Under the pieces are notes generated by a model, which searched no databases, was not told where the DNA came from, and saw only the letters and a list, made by a program, of their open reading frames with translations. Both the position numbers and the translations under genes were made by a program. Shown here in pieces: positions 39,021 through 50,400 of a stretch of 64,000 nucleotides of DNA (its first letter is position 1; the number at the start of each line of letters is the position of its first letter). The stretch lies in NCBI GenBank assembly GCA_028023455.1, contig JAQFVV010012396.1, positions 21,574,750 through 21,638,749 on the forward strand, given 5' to 3'. Source of the DNA: Epiperipatus broadwayi (lineage: Eukaryota; Onychophora; Udeonychophora; Euonychophora; Peripatidae).

Positions 39021-39084
39021 AAATAGTCATATGGGACTGAACTAAGTTCAGATACATCATATATTAATAGGTAGGTAGTTGGGT

Positions 39085-39428
<344 letters not shown>

Positions 39429-39895
39429 TGGTAGGTGAGTAGTTGTTAGTGTTAGTGGTTATATGGATAGGAATGTAGGAAAAATTAGAAAGTTAGGTAG
39501 GTAAATGGGTGGGGAGTAAATGAATAGGTCACTGTGTGGACACATGGGTGGTTTAGGTAGGTAGAGTTTAAGTCATATTTATTATGTAAGTTCCTTCTAT
39601 GGAATTTAATAAAAATGTAATAATTAAACAGTCCACTTCCATAGAATAAAGATAACATGTCAGATAAATAAAAGAAAGTATGTAAAAACATATACAAAAA
39701 AAAAATTATATTGCTGAATAAATAAATTGTAGAAAATAAAATTAAGGTGAGATATTAAAGATGATGAAATAGTATTTTACATTTGATTTTTCTGGATATT
39801 TCAAAATAAAATAAATGATTATTATTTTATTATTTAATAATTAAATATTATGATTAAATGTATACAAGTGTCTGAAACCCAAGATAGTATATATT
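39429..39895. other. non-coding DNA, degenerate GGTA/GTAG flank then AT-rich
   Basis: The first 130 bases (GGTAGGTGAGTAG, AGGTAGGTAAATGGGTGGGG) are microsatellite-derived. The rest shows nothing recognisable. Confidence 0.6.
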
Positions 39896-39896
39896 A

Positions 39897-40385
39897 AGCC
39901 AATAAACATCACATGATCACCATTTCCTATGCTTGCTCATAACTGTTATTCATAAGGCAAAACTCTCTATACGTATTGCCACTCAAATAGTGATCATGTG
40001 ATGTTTATTGGCTTAAAACCAATCCTGCCTAATAGGATAATGATGGCTATGGTTATTAAAGAACCAAAGACACCAAAATGTATAGGTACTGAACTGAGTT
40101 CAGACCTATATGAATTGGAAAATATTATGGTGTCTAATTTAAGACTCATACTTTTGTAGTTAAGTAGAGATAAAAGGTGGCCACTGGAGAGTTGTATTAG
40201 ATCCTAAGATCTAGGTGCAGTGTTCTCAGATCCAAGGCTTCTCACTGATGAAGACCATAAGCCAGAAACTAGTTTGGGATATTGGATGAGTAGGCACTAG
40301 AAGGGGATTTTATGCCAAGCCTTCTGGCATCCGTTGATTACTCTGGCTTGCACTGAGTGGCAATACATATAGAGAGTTTTGCTTG
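39897..40385. mobile_element. foldback/MITE-like element family A, copy 2, with nested inverted repeat
   Basis: It shares with copy 1 (30905-31360) the ends GGCAAAACTCTCTATACGTA / TATAGAGAGTTTTGC, the blocks TTAGATCCTAAGATCTAG and CTTCTCACTGATGAAGA, and the right arm ATTGGATGAGTAGGC..GCATCCGTTGATTACTC. Near its left end CCAATAAACATCACATGATC (39899-39918) is repeated inverted at about 39991-40011, giving a second, smaller hairpin. Non-coding. Confidence 0.8.
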
Positions 40386-42016
40386 TTTGAATAGTATATA
40401 TTATTAAGTAACATAATATTGTAATAAAGCAACAATTGATTATGACCTGCTTGCTCAATTACAGAGGTTGAATAATAGATGTTGAATTATAAAAACTACT
40501 TACAGCTTCAACTCTGTCTTTCTCAGTGCTCAAATTTTATGTGAACTTAATGCAACAAGGCATTTGATTATTTATTAGTTCACTATAAGTAAATATAGTA
40601 CTATAATGGTAGACTTTGGTGTAAAGTTCATGGATTATAACTCCAACATTGTTTCTTTCATTACTCAAATTTTGTATGAACTCCTCAGCAATAAACCTTT
40701 TACAATTTAGGTATTTTTTAATTCTGCAAGATTTAATGGAATAAAAAAGTGGCGATGGAATTAAATCTCCATGGTTGACAGATACAGTTCCATTTCTTCT
40801 GGTGCTTACTTTGTGTAGAGTCCAGTATTAAGCACTTCAGAAAGTTTCCTAAGTATTCACATTATTAATACATATAACCCATGTTTAAATTAAAGTTCAT
40901 TATTTGTAAATTATTAATCCCGTTTAATACAATTTTATTTATTGTTTTAATAATAGAATGTCTTATAGTGACGAATAGGAAAATGCCCTAAAAATTTATA
41001 ATAATTTTTGGACTTAATCTTTTATGCTAGCTAATATAATATAAAGTAATCTGTATCTATTCCACTAATTTATTTATATGACATATTTCAAGCATTGTTT
41101 TTGTACTTAACTTTAGTATATATTTTTATACACAATTTTATGCTTAAGCGCACACAAAAAGAGAGTTAATTAGCATTAACAGGAATTTTCATTTTACTGT
41201 TATATTATTTATGTCATGACATGATAAATTACAAAAAAAAAAAAAAACTTGTCTTTCTCTGTAATCTATTAAGGAATGGATGCTTGTCATACTGGTGTTT
41301 ATTATATACACCACTATGTTTATTTCTCTAGGCTCATTTTAACAAAACCTTTCTTAAGAGTCATTAATCACAAATGAACTTATATACAACTTATTTATAA
41401 AATAAAATTCGGAAAATTATAAATATTGATCATTGCTAAGCGTAAACATTCTACAGACAAAAATCTTTATAACAGTGTCAAGAAAACAATAAAGATGTCT
41501 TGTCACTTCAAGCTAGGAATTCTTTTATGAACATATTTCAATTGTAAATGAATTAAGATTCTAAAAAGATTGAAATTAATCTTATAAAAATGTAAAATGT
41601 ATTTTTATATATTGTTATTAATATTTTGTTTGAATCATTTTTAAAAAAAAAAAAAAAACTACATAAGTACATTATTTCCACAAAAAAAAAAAAAGAAAAT
41701 TGTAAAAATTTAAGGGTAGTAAAATAATGAGCTGTCAAATGGAAAAGACTAGATTTAGATTTATTTATTTATATAAGTGAAATATATTTATTCAAAGTTG
41801 TATCCATTTTTTACTAATACATTACATCTTAAAATACTGCAATTTAAATACAACGAGTCTTTTGTTTTTAAATATATTGTAAAATATTACTTTTAGTTTA
41901 TCACATAAAAATATTAATTACATTCATTATATATTTCTATTCATAATTGATATAATTTAAATTACTGTTTTTTTTTTAATATATATATATATATTTAAAT
42001 TGGGTTTTTAAAAATT
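40386..42016. other. AT-rich non-coding DNA
   Basis: No gene is recognised. A theme 'CAAATTTTxTxTGAACT' occurs at about 40531 and 40664 in similar surroundings, suggesting an old local duplication. Long A-runs lie near 41234, 41641 and 41683. Confidence 0.55.
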
Positions 42017-42024
42017 TATTAGAT
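42017..42024. repeat. left target-site duplication of the hAT element (TATTAGAT)
   Basis: TATTAGAT directly precedes the CAG start of the left terminal inverted repeat. The right copy at 45468-45475 is CTTTAGAT, matching at six of eight positions. Eight-base duplications are the rule for hAT elements. Confidence 0.7.
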
Positions 42025-42373
42025 CAGCGGTGGTAAACCTTTTTATGTGTGCGTGTCAAATATTACAATTATTTTTTTTTTGTCCAACCTCTGGTGTGCC
42101 AAGAAATTTTTAGTAGGAAATAAACGGTAAAAATTTAATTGTTATAAAATTTTATTAAATGAAATTAAGGAGTTGACTTAAAAATTCACAAAATAATTGT
42201 ATACCATACATTTTGCCATATAAAAGTCAATACTAATTATAACTTTATTAATGAGATTTTTGTTGTTGAACTTTGGATGCCAAATGTTGTTCATAAGTCG
42301 TAACTTTAAGCAATGCACATGCTGCGCTGGATTCATCTATCAGCTTATTTCTATAACTATTTTTTTATAAAGT

Positions 42374-44700
42374 TTATTTTGGAAAATAATGACTCGCAAG
42401 CATAAGTTGAGGATAAAATAGTACAGCAGTTGCTAGTTTTTTTAAACAGTTATAGGTTTCAGGAATGGCATTCCAAGTTCTTCTCATTTCATATTCTGTG
42501 TTCTTTTTAATTATGTCCAATAACAGATCATTTTCAATTGCTTTCACATCCTTTTGTAAATCGACAAATTTTTGTTTCCATATGAAACTAGACTGAAAAT
42601 CAATTAATTGCATTTCTAAATCTTCGAAGTCGAGTCACTCAAAAATTTCTATATTGAGTTTATCTAATCCGATAGTATCAGGACATAAAATAAATTTCAA
42701 TGTTTCTGCAAATTGCCTGAAGTCTTGAAACCTTGAAAAAAAATCATTGTATTGCAGAAAAGACTTGTGTTATGGATTTCATGAGTTTTTATATCGAAGA
42801 ATATTTTTTTGTATTTGAGAAATACCTAAATGTGTTAGAAATAACATCACGGTTGAAAACTTGCAATTTAACTGCAAATGTTTCAATTAACATGAACATA
42901 ACAATAACTGTCTTGTTAATACCTTGCAACTTAACATTTAATTCACTTAAATGTGAGCATTTCAACATCCAGTAACTGACTATATTTTTCCATAATTTTT
43001 TTCTTATGAAAAAAATTCTAATTTCACCTAAACAGTCCATGAATCTTGGGAGAACTTTTCCGTGACTTAACCATTGAACATTGTTGTACATAAGTGAATC
43101 ATTATAGATTGAGTTTATTTCATGCAGTAATTCCAAATTTTTTTTTTATTTAAAGCACATCCAGATATAAAATTCCCCAGTTTTGTTACAACACTCACAA
43201 CGTCTTCTAAAGACTTGAAACTAATCTTGGCTCATAAAACCGGCTGGTGTATAATAAAGTGAAAACCAAGAACTGGATGACCAATTTGTTTGGTGAATAA
43301 ATTGAGTAAACCATTTTTCTTTCCGATCATACTACAAGCACCATTAGTAGTAATTGATACAATTTTGTTTAAATCAATTTATTTTTCTGTAAGTGCATTT
43401 ACAACTGCATTGAAAATATCCACCTCTTTTGTTGTTGTTGCTAATGATGTTATATTAATCAATTCCTCTTTAATATGATTCCCAACACAATATCGAATGA
43501 AAATTGCTAAATGAGCTGATCCTGTTATATCGGTACTTTCATTAAGATAGAAAGACACACAATCAGAAGACTTTATATCCATTTTTGCTGATAAGTTATA
43601 TTTTTAGCAATGTCCAGAATTCTGTCTTTTATCATGTTCCAAGCCAAAGGTAAATCCTTTATCTGAATAATCTTTTTCTTGTTTTCAAAGTCTTCAAAGA
43701 GAATAGGTGCACATTTCAACCATGTTTCCTTCACATATTCCCCGTCACTAAAAGGTTTTCCGCATTTAGCAATGCGGGCTGTAAGATGTTCATTAATTTT
43801 CGATAACAAGAAATATAATTGGATTAAAAAACTAGAAGATGATTGGGATAAATACTATTATCATGTATAAAATATCTGCCAAAAAAAAAAAAAAAATTGA
43901 AAAAAGATGGGGTGGATTTTTTGCTAATATGGAATAGTGTTTCTTATTTAAAAAGTGTTTGTTAGTTATCTTGTAAGATAAAAAAAAAAGAAAAAAATGT
44001 TTTTTTTTTTGTTAATATGTAAATATCTGTTTTTTGTTTTTTTTTTATGTTTCTGTTAATAAAATTATTTTACTTTAAAAACAAACAAACTAGAAGCATT
44101 TATGTTTTCCTGAAGGTTTGCGATGATGGTGTTCTGGTTGCATTTTTATATTGGACTATTTCCATCATCTGATATGCATATTGAATGTCTTTAAAAAAAA
44201 TTAACTTTATTTAATGTAATTCTGCGAAGTTTTTATTTATATGTAAATTGTTAATTTTAATAATTATATATATATAAAAAAGATAAAAACGATGATTTAT
44301 ATATGATGACATTATTTTAGTAATTGCCAACAATTAGTAAGTTAACAGGACTAACCTATTTGATGTGCTATTACTAACAGTTTAATGTATTTGGAATATT
44401 TAAATAAAGTTAAAATTTTCTAAAGACATTCATTACGCATATTAGATGATGGAAATAGTCCAATATAAAAATGCAACTAGAAGCGGTTATATTTGAAGAA
44501 CTGCTGATAAATTTTATTAAGGATGCTGACTGCATATTCTTGTTTTTAACTGGCTGAGCAATAAATTCATTTTGTTCTTCCTTGTGTTTCTCAAGGAGCA
44601 TCATATGATTTGTCTCATAATGCCGTTTTATTGAGAATGTCCTGCATACAACTGTCCTGGAACATAAAACGCACACCACTTTATTTTCTTTATTAATCAT
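42374..44700 (-). pseudogene. hAT transposase of the ZBED5/GTF2IRD2-like group, broken and interrupted
   Basis: On the minus strand the N-terminus (44700-44478) holds VVCVLCSRTVVCRTFSIKRH with ETNH, a C2H2 zinc finger of BED type. After the inserted segment (43809-44476) the frame resumes with KINEHLTARIAKCGKPFSDG and YVKETWLKCAPILFEDFENK. Next comes SSDCVSFYLNESTDITGSAH at 43565-43505, the block carrying the first catalytic Asp of this group (LDESTD; here LNESTD). Then MELLHEINSIYNDSLMYNNV and QWLSHGKVLPRFMDCLGEIR follow from 43136, with a further piece at 42613-42374. Frameshifts separate the pieces. Proteins of this group are common in animal genomes, some domesticated; the breaks show that this copy is not functional. 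Confidence 0.85.
43809..44476. mobile_element. nested insertion in the hAT transposase: mRNA-3'-end-like piece plus inverted-repeat unit
   Basis: Transposase similarity stops at about 44478 and resumes at about 43808. The left part (43809-44089) looks on the plus strand like the end of a retroposed transcript: a short open stretch NWIKKLEDDWDKYYYHV with a stop at 43868, AT-rich UTR, AATAAAATT at about 44059 and an A-rich end before ACTAGAAG. The right part is an inverted repeat, 44137-44220 against 44397-44477, with GCATTTTTATATTGGACTAT in one arm and its complement in the other, around a 175-bp loop. CTAGAAGC stands at 44090-44097 and again at 44477-44484, a possible target duplication of this second unit. 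Confidence 0.6.
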
Positions 44701-45467
44701 TCCATACTCTTGAGTCCACCAACTTTGGAATTATCCATTGCTTGTTTTTAATAGTAGTTTTTGTTTTTTATTTTCACTAGCCATGTTGGATAAAACTGAA
44801 AGAAGTTTATGAAAATTGATAATGAAAATATTTCTTTAAATATTTCAAAAATCTTCGCTTTAATGTATGTTTAAATTAATTACCTTTAAAATTCAGCTAC
44901 AAAGCAATATTATTACACAGTGCACAAGTGCAATATTATTCTTGTCACAACCAAATTTCAAGCTCAACTGAGTTACTCTGCATGCACTCTGTCTGTATCA
45001 ACACGTCCCAACTCATGTCATATCGCAAACTATAGTCAGGACAAGAAATAAGCAATTAATAGCCACAAAGCTGAGAGATTATTATAAATATAAAACTTAT
45101 GAAAGAATAATCTGGTGCATGAGAATTAAACAGCAAAAATTGGAGCAACTTAATTAAATTACTGACAAAATACCAATTAAAAAAAACTTCTGTCACATCA
45201 CTTTCTGTGAATGTGTTCTCTGTCTGCTCGCATTTCTCTCCCTTTGAATATAAAGTTCCTATCATATCACAATTACATCATTACTATCCAGAAATTTTTG
45301 TTCTGTTTGTTCAAATTTATTATTCTATGGCTAGATGGCACCTTAAATTTTTGAAATCTTGCATTTTTTATTGTAAAATGAGAATACAATTTGGAAATCG
45401 ATAACATGCCAGAAAAATTTTCATACATGCTATCTGTGACACACATGCCATAGGTTCGCCACCACTG

Positions 45468-45475
45468 CTTTAGAT
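45468..45475. repeat. right target-site duplication of the hAT element (CTTTAGAT)
   Basis: This directly follows the right terminal inverted repeat and agrees with the left copy at six of eight positions. Confidence 0.7.
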
Positions 45476-45955
45476 GAATTGTTAAATAATTCAGAAGCAT
45501 AGTGATACCTCATTATGTATCCATATTCTTTATAAAATATTGCAACATATAGAAATCTGCTTTTCATATGATACAATTCAAATTGATTTTAAAATGTATT
45601 TTGAAAGCATTGCCATTTTTTCCCTGCAATATGCATATTAATTTATTTTGAAAAAATGTTAATTTTTTTAATATTATTAGAGTTAGAATGGATATAAGGG
45701 ATTACATCCAAATAAATTTCATGTTAATATTCAAATATCAAACAAGAACATTGAAAAAAAGGCAACACTGATTTTGTAAAATAATGATATGAAATATTTA
45801 AATATCTTAATTAGAGTATTAATATGATGTTGCAAAACATTTTTACATTTATTGTAACTCCAATTCATCTAATATATTGTGCTTATTTTACTTTTCTAAT
45901 ATTTATTTTTATTGCAATCTCATATGAATATATCAATGTACATTTGATTTCTTCC
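45476..45955. other. AT-rich non-coding DNA
   Basis: Nothing recognisable. Confidence 0.6.
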
Positions 45956-45956
45956 A

Positions 45957-46095
45957 TATATATAAGAAATTTGAACTCAGGGCTTTCAAGATCCCTACAG
46001 CTATACAACCAATCCACATGTCCACATACATGTGAAAAAGATAAATGATCTCTAATATACATATTTTGTGCTGGACCATCAGTTGGTCCAGATCA
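45957..46095 (-). repeat. dispersed repeat family C, partial copy
   Basis: The reverse complement holds GATGATCTGGACCAACTGAT, CCAGCACAAAATATGTATAT, AGAGATCATTTATC and a tRNA-B-box-like GAGTTCAAAT, matching the 3' third of the copies at 23.2 and 59.8 kb. A C-run and (CA)n(TA)n follow at 46099-46134. Confidence 0.75.
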
Positions 46096-46984
46096 TCACC
46101 CCCCCCCCACACACACACATATATATATATATATAATCACTTCTTCATTTATATTAGCACATCTTCATACATTAATTTCAGTAGAGACAATATCATGTAC
46201 TTGTATATATATATATATATATTCCTTTGACAAAACATCAATGAACAATATTGTTCAAACTGTTATGATAATTTGTAAATGCAAAATCAATATTATTATT
46301 AACCTCACTATCATTAGTATACTGAAATATTATTTTTTTAATATTGTAACAATCAAGATTGTATAATCAGTCAACAAGACCAAAAAGCCAAGCAAAAACT
46401 TTCAACCAGCAGACACAGGGTTACCCCCATGCCCCTAGTTGAAACCCCTACATGGGTTTCCTAGTCTCAACCACCTAATTAACATTCCTGATATCACACA
46501 GCTTCTCTTTTTCATACAGTGCAATGTAGCTCATAGTTCAAACATGGACTCTCTCAGGATTCTTCTTACAGCTCAGGATTGGTGCCTTAATACACAATTG
46601 TACACATTTATATTGCATTATTAAGAATAACTTTATTTAGATATACTATGAAATCAGATTTTATGTTAATTTTATAGATGTGGTTAGGCATACCTTACCA
46701 TATATTGGGTTCAAAGCTTGGGATGCTCATTTTAATACTGAACAAAATTTAATTGTAAATGAGTATCATATGGTTCCAATATGTAGAAACATAGTCTTAT
46801 TTAATCATAACAATAATATTTTATTATCAGATGGAATATAATGAACAGAGAGCTTACAAGTTAATTTGCTACAAAAAAAAATCAATTCCACTGTCCTTTA
46901 CATTGTTACAGGTGGAAATCATGGCAATATACATATTAGAAAGGTGCATCCAACTATCAGTCATTATGGCTTTTGAAATAATAA
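46096..46984. other. non-coding DNA with simple repeats
   Basis: C-run/(CA)n/(TA)n at 46099-46134 and (TA)n at 46205-46221. The stretch 46385-46600 is less AT-rich and reads MKPLHGFPSLNHLINIPDIT on the plus strand, but I recognise no family. Confidence 0.5.
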
Positions 46985-47431
46985 TCAATTGAAATGTATT
47001 ATGATAGGGGTGAGTTTGATTCTACAGTCATCCAGGGATACATATGCATAGGTGAAGGTTAAATGAATGAGTAATTTAATGTATTGCAGTTCTACTCCCC
47101 ATAATCTCTTTTCATGGTCATGCTGAATACTAATAACATTTAAGATTTGCTTGGTAATCAAATGGTATGTTTCACCACTGAAGAGTGGAACTCTGGCCAG
47201 AGAGATGTGTCTGTTTCTGATCAAGAGTGCATTACAATAGAGAGAGAGCGAAGATACCAGTGCTAATACATTGATTAGAAACCCAGAAAGATGGTGTTTG
47301 GTCTTCCCTTGCACAGTTTGACCATATGATGCATGAACCATACAGTAGATACAATAGTAATGAAGGTAGAATAATGGTGATTGAAAACCAAGACAGCAAA
47401 TGGATAGCAGCAACACAAAAATTGTAGACAT
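46985..47431 (-). CDS. orphan 148-codon ORF, function unknown
   Basis: From ATG at 47431 the frame is open for 148 codons to a stop at 46985-46987. The product starts MSTIFVLLLSICCLGFQSPL, a hydrophobic stretch that could be a signal peptide or first membrane segment. A second hydrophobic patch (FLINVLALVSSLSLYCNALL) lies near residues 51-70. The rest is mixed and includes several His. Composition is less AT-biased than the flanks, so an ORF this long is less expected by chance. A second frame overlaps it (47466-47275), a warning that the region may simply be stop-poor. I recognise no family. It could be a remnant of an unknown mobile element, an exon, or chance. Confidence 0.3.
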   Translation of the reverse strand: MSTIFVLLLSICCLGFQSPLFYLHYYCIYCMVHASYGQTVQGKTKHHLSGFLINVLALVSSLSLYCNALLIRNRHISLARVPLFSGETYHLITKQILNVISIQHDHEKRLWGVELQYIKLLIHLTFTYAYVSLDDCRIKLTPIIIHFN

Positions 47432-47469
47432 AAATAATAATATTTATATAAAACTTCCACCCACACTAC

Positions 47470-50400
47470 AAAATATTATTAATTTATTTTACATTATTAA
47501 CTAAAGTCTCCCTGAATAATTATGAAGAGTTTTGGATAAGATTCATAACCTGCTCACAAATAATATTCATTAATAAATCTTAAGTTAAAATCATTAATAT
47601 CATAATATAGAAAACATGGGAATTATTATCACTCATAATGTGATTGATAGCTTGCTATTCATGCTTACATTACCGATATATAAGTGCTTTAAACTTATAT
47701 ATCATATAGCATATACAAGAAATGTAGCACAGGCATTTATATAATATTGCGATATTGCCATCACATGGAAGATCCTAAACAACAATACGGAGAAATTATT
47801 AATCTTTTTTCCATTCACAAAATATCAAATTGAAACTATAAAGAGAATCATCTTTATTGTACTATGTGTGGTAAGGGTTTTGGCATCAATGCATTTACAT
47901 ATATATTTTCTTAACATATAAATTTACGAATAAACTGATCTTTAGATTAATCATTTACATTTACATACATATATATATATATGTATTCTTGGACATATTA
48001 ATTCAAATATAAAATGATCTTAAAAAATCACAATAGGCAGACACAGTTTCTAAATTTTACATATTTAATTAAATGCTAAACATTCACCATACTTCCATAA
48101 CAGAAATTATGATTTCTCAGAATGTGATAATGAAATTTTACTTGACATGATGGGGGGGGGGGTTAGTGGGAAAAAGAAATTTGTTTACAATTTTATTTTA
48201 ATGGTTTTAGTGTTTTAAAATGAGGCATCTTTGGAAGCTCGCACTGTCTCAGGAGAACATTAAGATCGGGCAAGCATAAGCAACTCTAAATTTAAGTTTA
48301 ACTCCCACCATCATTCAAGTGAATGTAAATAAGATAAAAATACAATAAGCAAATTAATATTTGCTATGTCAAATATTTAAAGCCAATAAAACATCCACAT
48401 ATAAAATACTAATAAAATTTAGTAAGTTAAAACTGCATAATTATAAAATATAAGTCATAAATTGGAGTTACCATGATTTAGATAATCATTTAAGATATAT
48501 TACCAGTTAGCTTATGGAGATCTCTGAGATTTCTTCTGAGCAGACTATGGGAGAACTTCTTGGATGTAGGGTTGATATAGTGATAGCAAAGATGGCTTGA
48601 TCTTGATGAGGAATAGAACTTCAGAATGCTTGCTGCCTGATAACCATGGGTAAGCAAATGGCCAATTACTCATGCATGGTTGCAGGTACTGTATGCATTT
48701 TATATATAATTAAGCAAAGTTGATCTTGTAGAGTCTTTTAATAAAACTATGATAAATCTTCAATAAAATAATTTCAATAATAATTTCTATAAGATATGAC
48801 AGAATGACTTTCAAAATAAACTGTTCTTCTTTAACAATACTCAATTCCCCTCTTATATATCATTCTCATATGCCTAGGGTGAACATTGGTGGCTCTTAAT
48901 GTATTTTTTTTTAATTTTCTCTATTTGCTATTGCATCTTAATTTTATTTTTACTGTCCTTTATGCCACCACATCGGTTTCCTGGTCTTTATTTCTCTTCC
49001 TTATTTCACACCTTAAAATATGTGTAGACATTCAAATGTGCTAAATTTTAACTCTTCATATGATTGTTTCACTAGATTAAGAAATAAGGCATTTACATAA
49101 CTTTAGTAATGGTTTGTTTCCATTACCTGGCCTATCTCCCATTGTATGGAATACATTACACTTCTATTACTTAATTGATCACACTCTTCTCTTTAGCAAA
49201 ATATTTTCTTTTAAAATTTACTTAAAATGTTGCATGATTTAAAGTAACTTTTAACTTCAAAGATTTCTGAATTGTAGAAATATACGACATACATTGGGAA
49301 ATAGTTTTAGATTTGAACAAACATGACACAAGCATATCTGCATGCAGATATCCACCACTATTAATATTCCTCAATAATTTATAATAAAAAAGAAAGAAAC
49401 AACATAGTACTAAATATTTAACCTTTTAATTGAGTTTACTTAAATTTTCCATTGATGCTGCAAGCAAGAATAATTTATCTCCATTTTAGGAGTCTATTTT
49501 AATTAATTGGTGTTAAAATTTTTAATAAACAAGACTTTGAGTGATTTTAATAATGTCCAATCATTTTCTTTATTAATATTTTAATTCTAAACATTGAAAC
49601 ATTAGGAACTATCACTGTTCCATGATCTAAATTAGAATATTTGTTCTTTGTTTAAAAACAAATACACTCCTACATTTCTACAACCATGGGCTTTTTTTGA
49701 TATCATAAAAACAATAACATAGATTCACACATAATTTGTGTATTTGTTGTTGTTTTTTTTTGCAATAATATTAAATATGTGGGTTTTTATTATTTTTTTT
49801 ATAAATACTTGATTACATTTTGTTTTGATTTGAATATATTTGCTTTTTTTTTTTTTAAGCAGAAAATTACTTACATAACAGGAATATCTACTATCAATAA
49901 TTTATTTATTATTTTTGTTGCTTTTTGTTATTTTAAAGAATATTTTCAGTTTCTGAATTTATGCTTTACCATTTTTTTTAAAATACCTTTTGTCTGGATT
50001 ATTTATTTTTGTTTACTATCTTTTTATTTATTTATTTGCAAAGTTGATATTTTATTTTTCAGATTTATTTTATTTATGAACTTATGTTTTTTTAAAAAAA
50101 ATTGGAAACTATAACTAAAATAAACAATAAAATAAATTGTGTTCTATCTAAAAGATCAAAAGGTGTAGGAAATTTATGATACCTCTAAAATTAATAAATT
50201 TAATGATCAGGGATCTGAGATATTTAATAAATTAAATATTCTAGTTTTTATTCACTGCAAATAAAGATAAATAATGAGATTATCCTCTGTTTCTGATAAA
50301 TTATAATGAAGATTCTAGTAAACTCCTTCAATGAAAAGTTTTAAATAGGCTTGTGAACTTTAAAAAAAAATTCCATGATTTTCAGACCTGGACTTGAAGG

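Larger units (their letters stand above)
42025..45467 (-). mobile_element. hAT transposon (ZBED5/GTF2IRD2-type) with terminal inverted repeats
   Basis: The left end CAGCGGTGGTAAACCTTTTT, then ATGTGTGCGTGTCA, is matched by the right end read inverted: CAGTGGTGGCGAACCTATGG, then CATGTGTGTCA. Both begin with CAG as in many hAT elements and are flanked by near-identical 8-bp sequences. Total length is about 3.44 kb, including a foreign insert of about 670 bp. The only cargo is a minus-strand transposase remnant. The completeness of both ends shows this is a whole insertion, mutated in place and not truncated. Confidence 0.88.

Noticed and set aside
49779-50114. 111-residue plus-strand ORF resembling a multi-pass membrane protein
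   Set aside because: Composition is almost entirely Phe, Ile, Leu, Tyr and Lys, as expected from T-rich DNA; no motif and no context.
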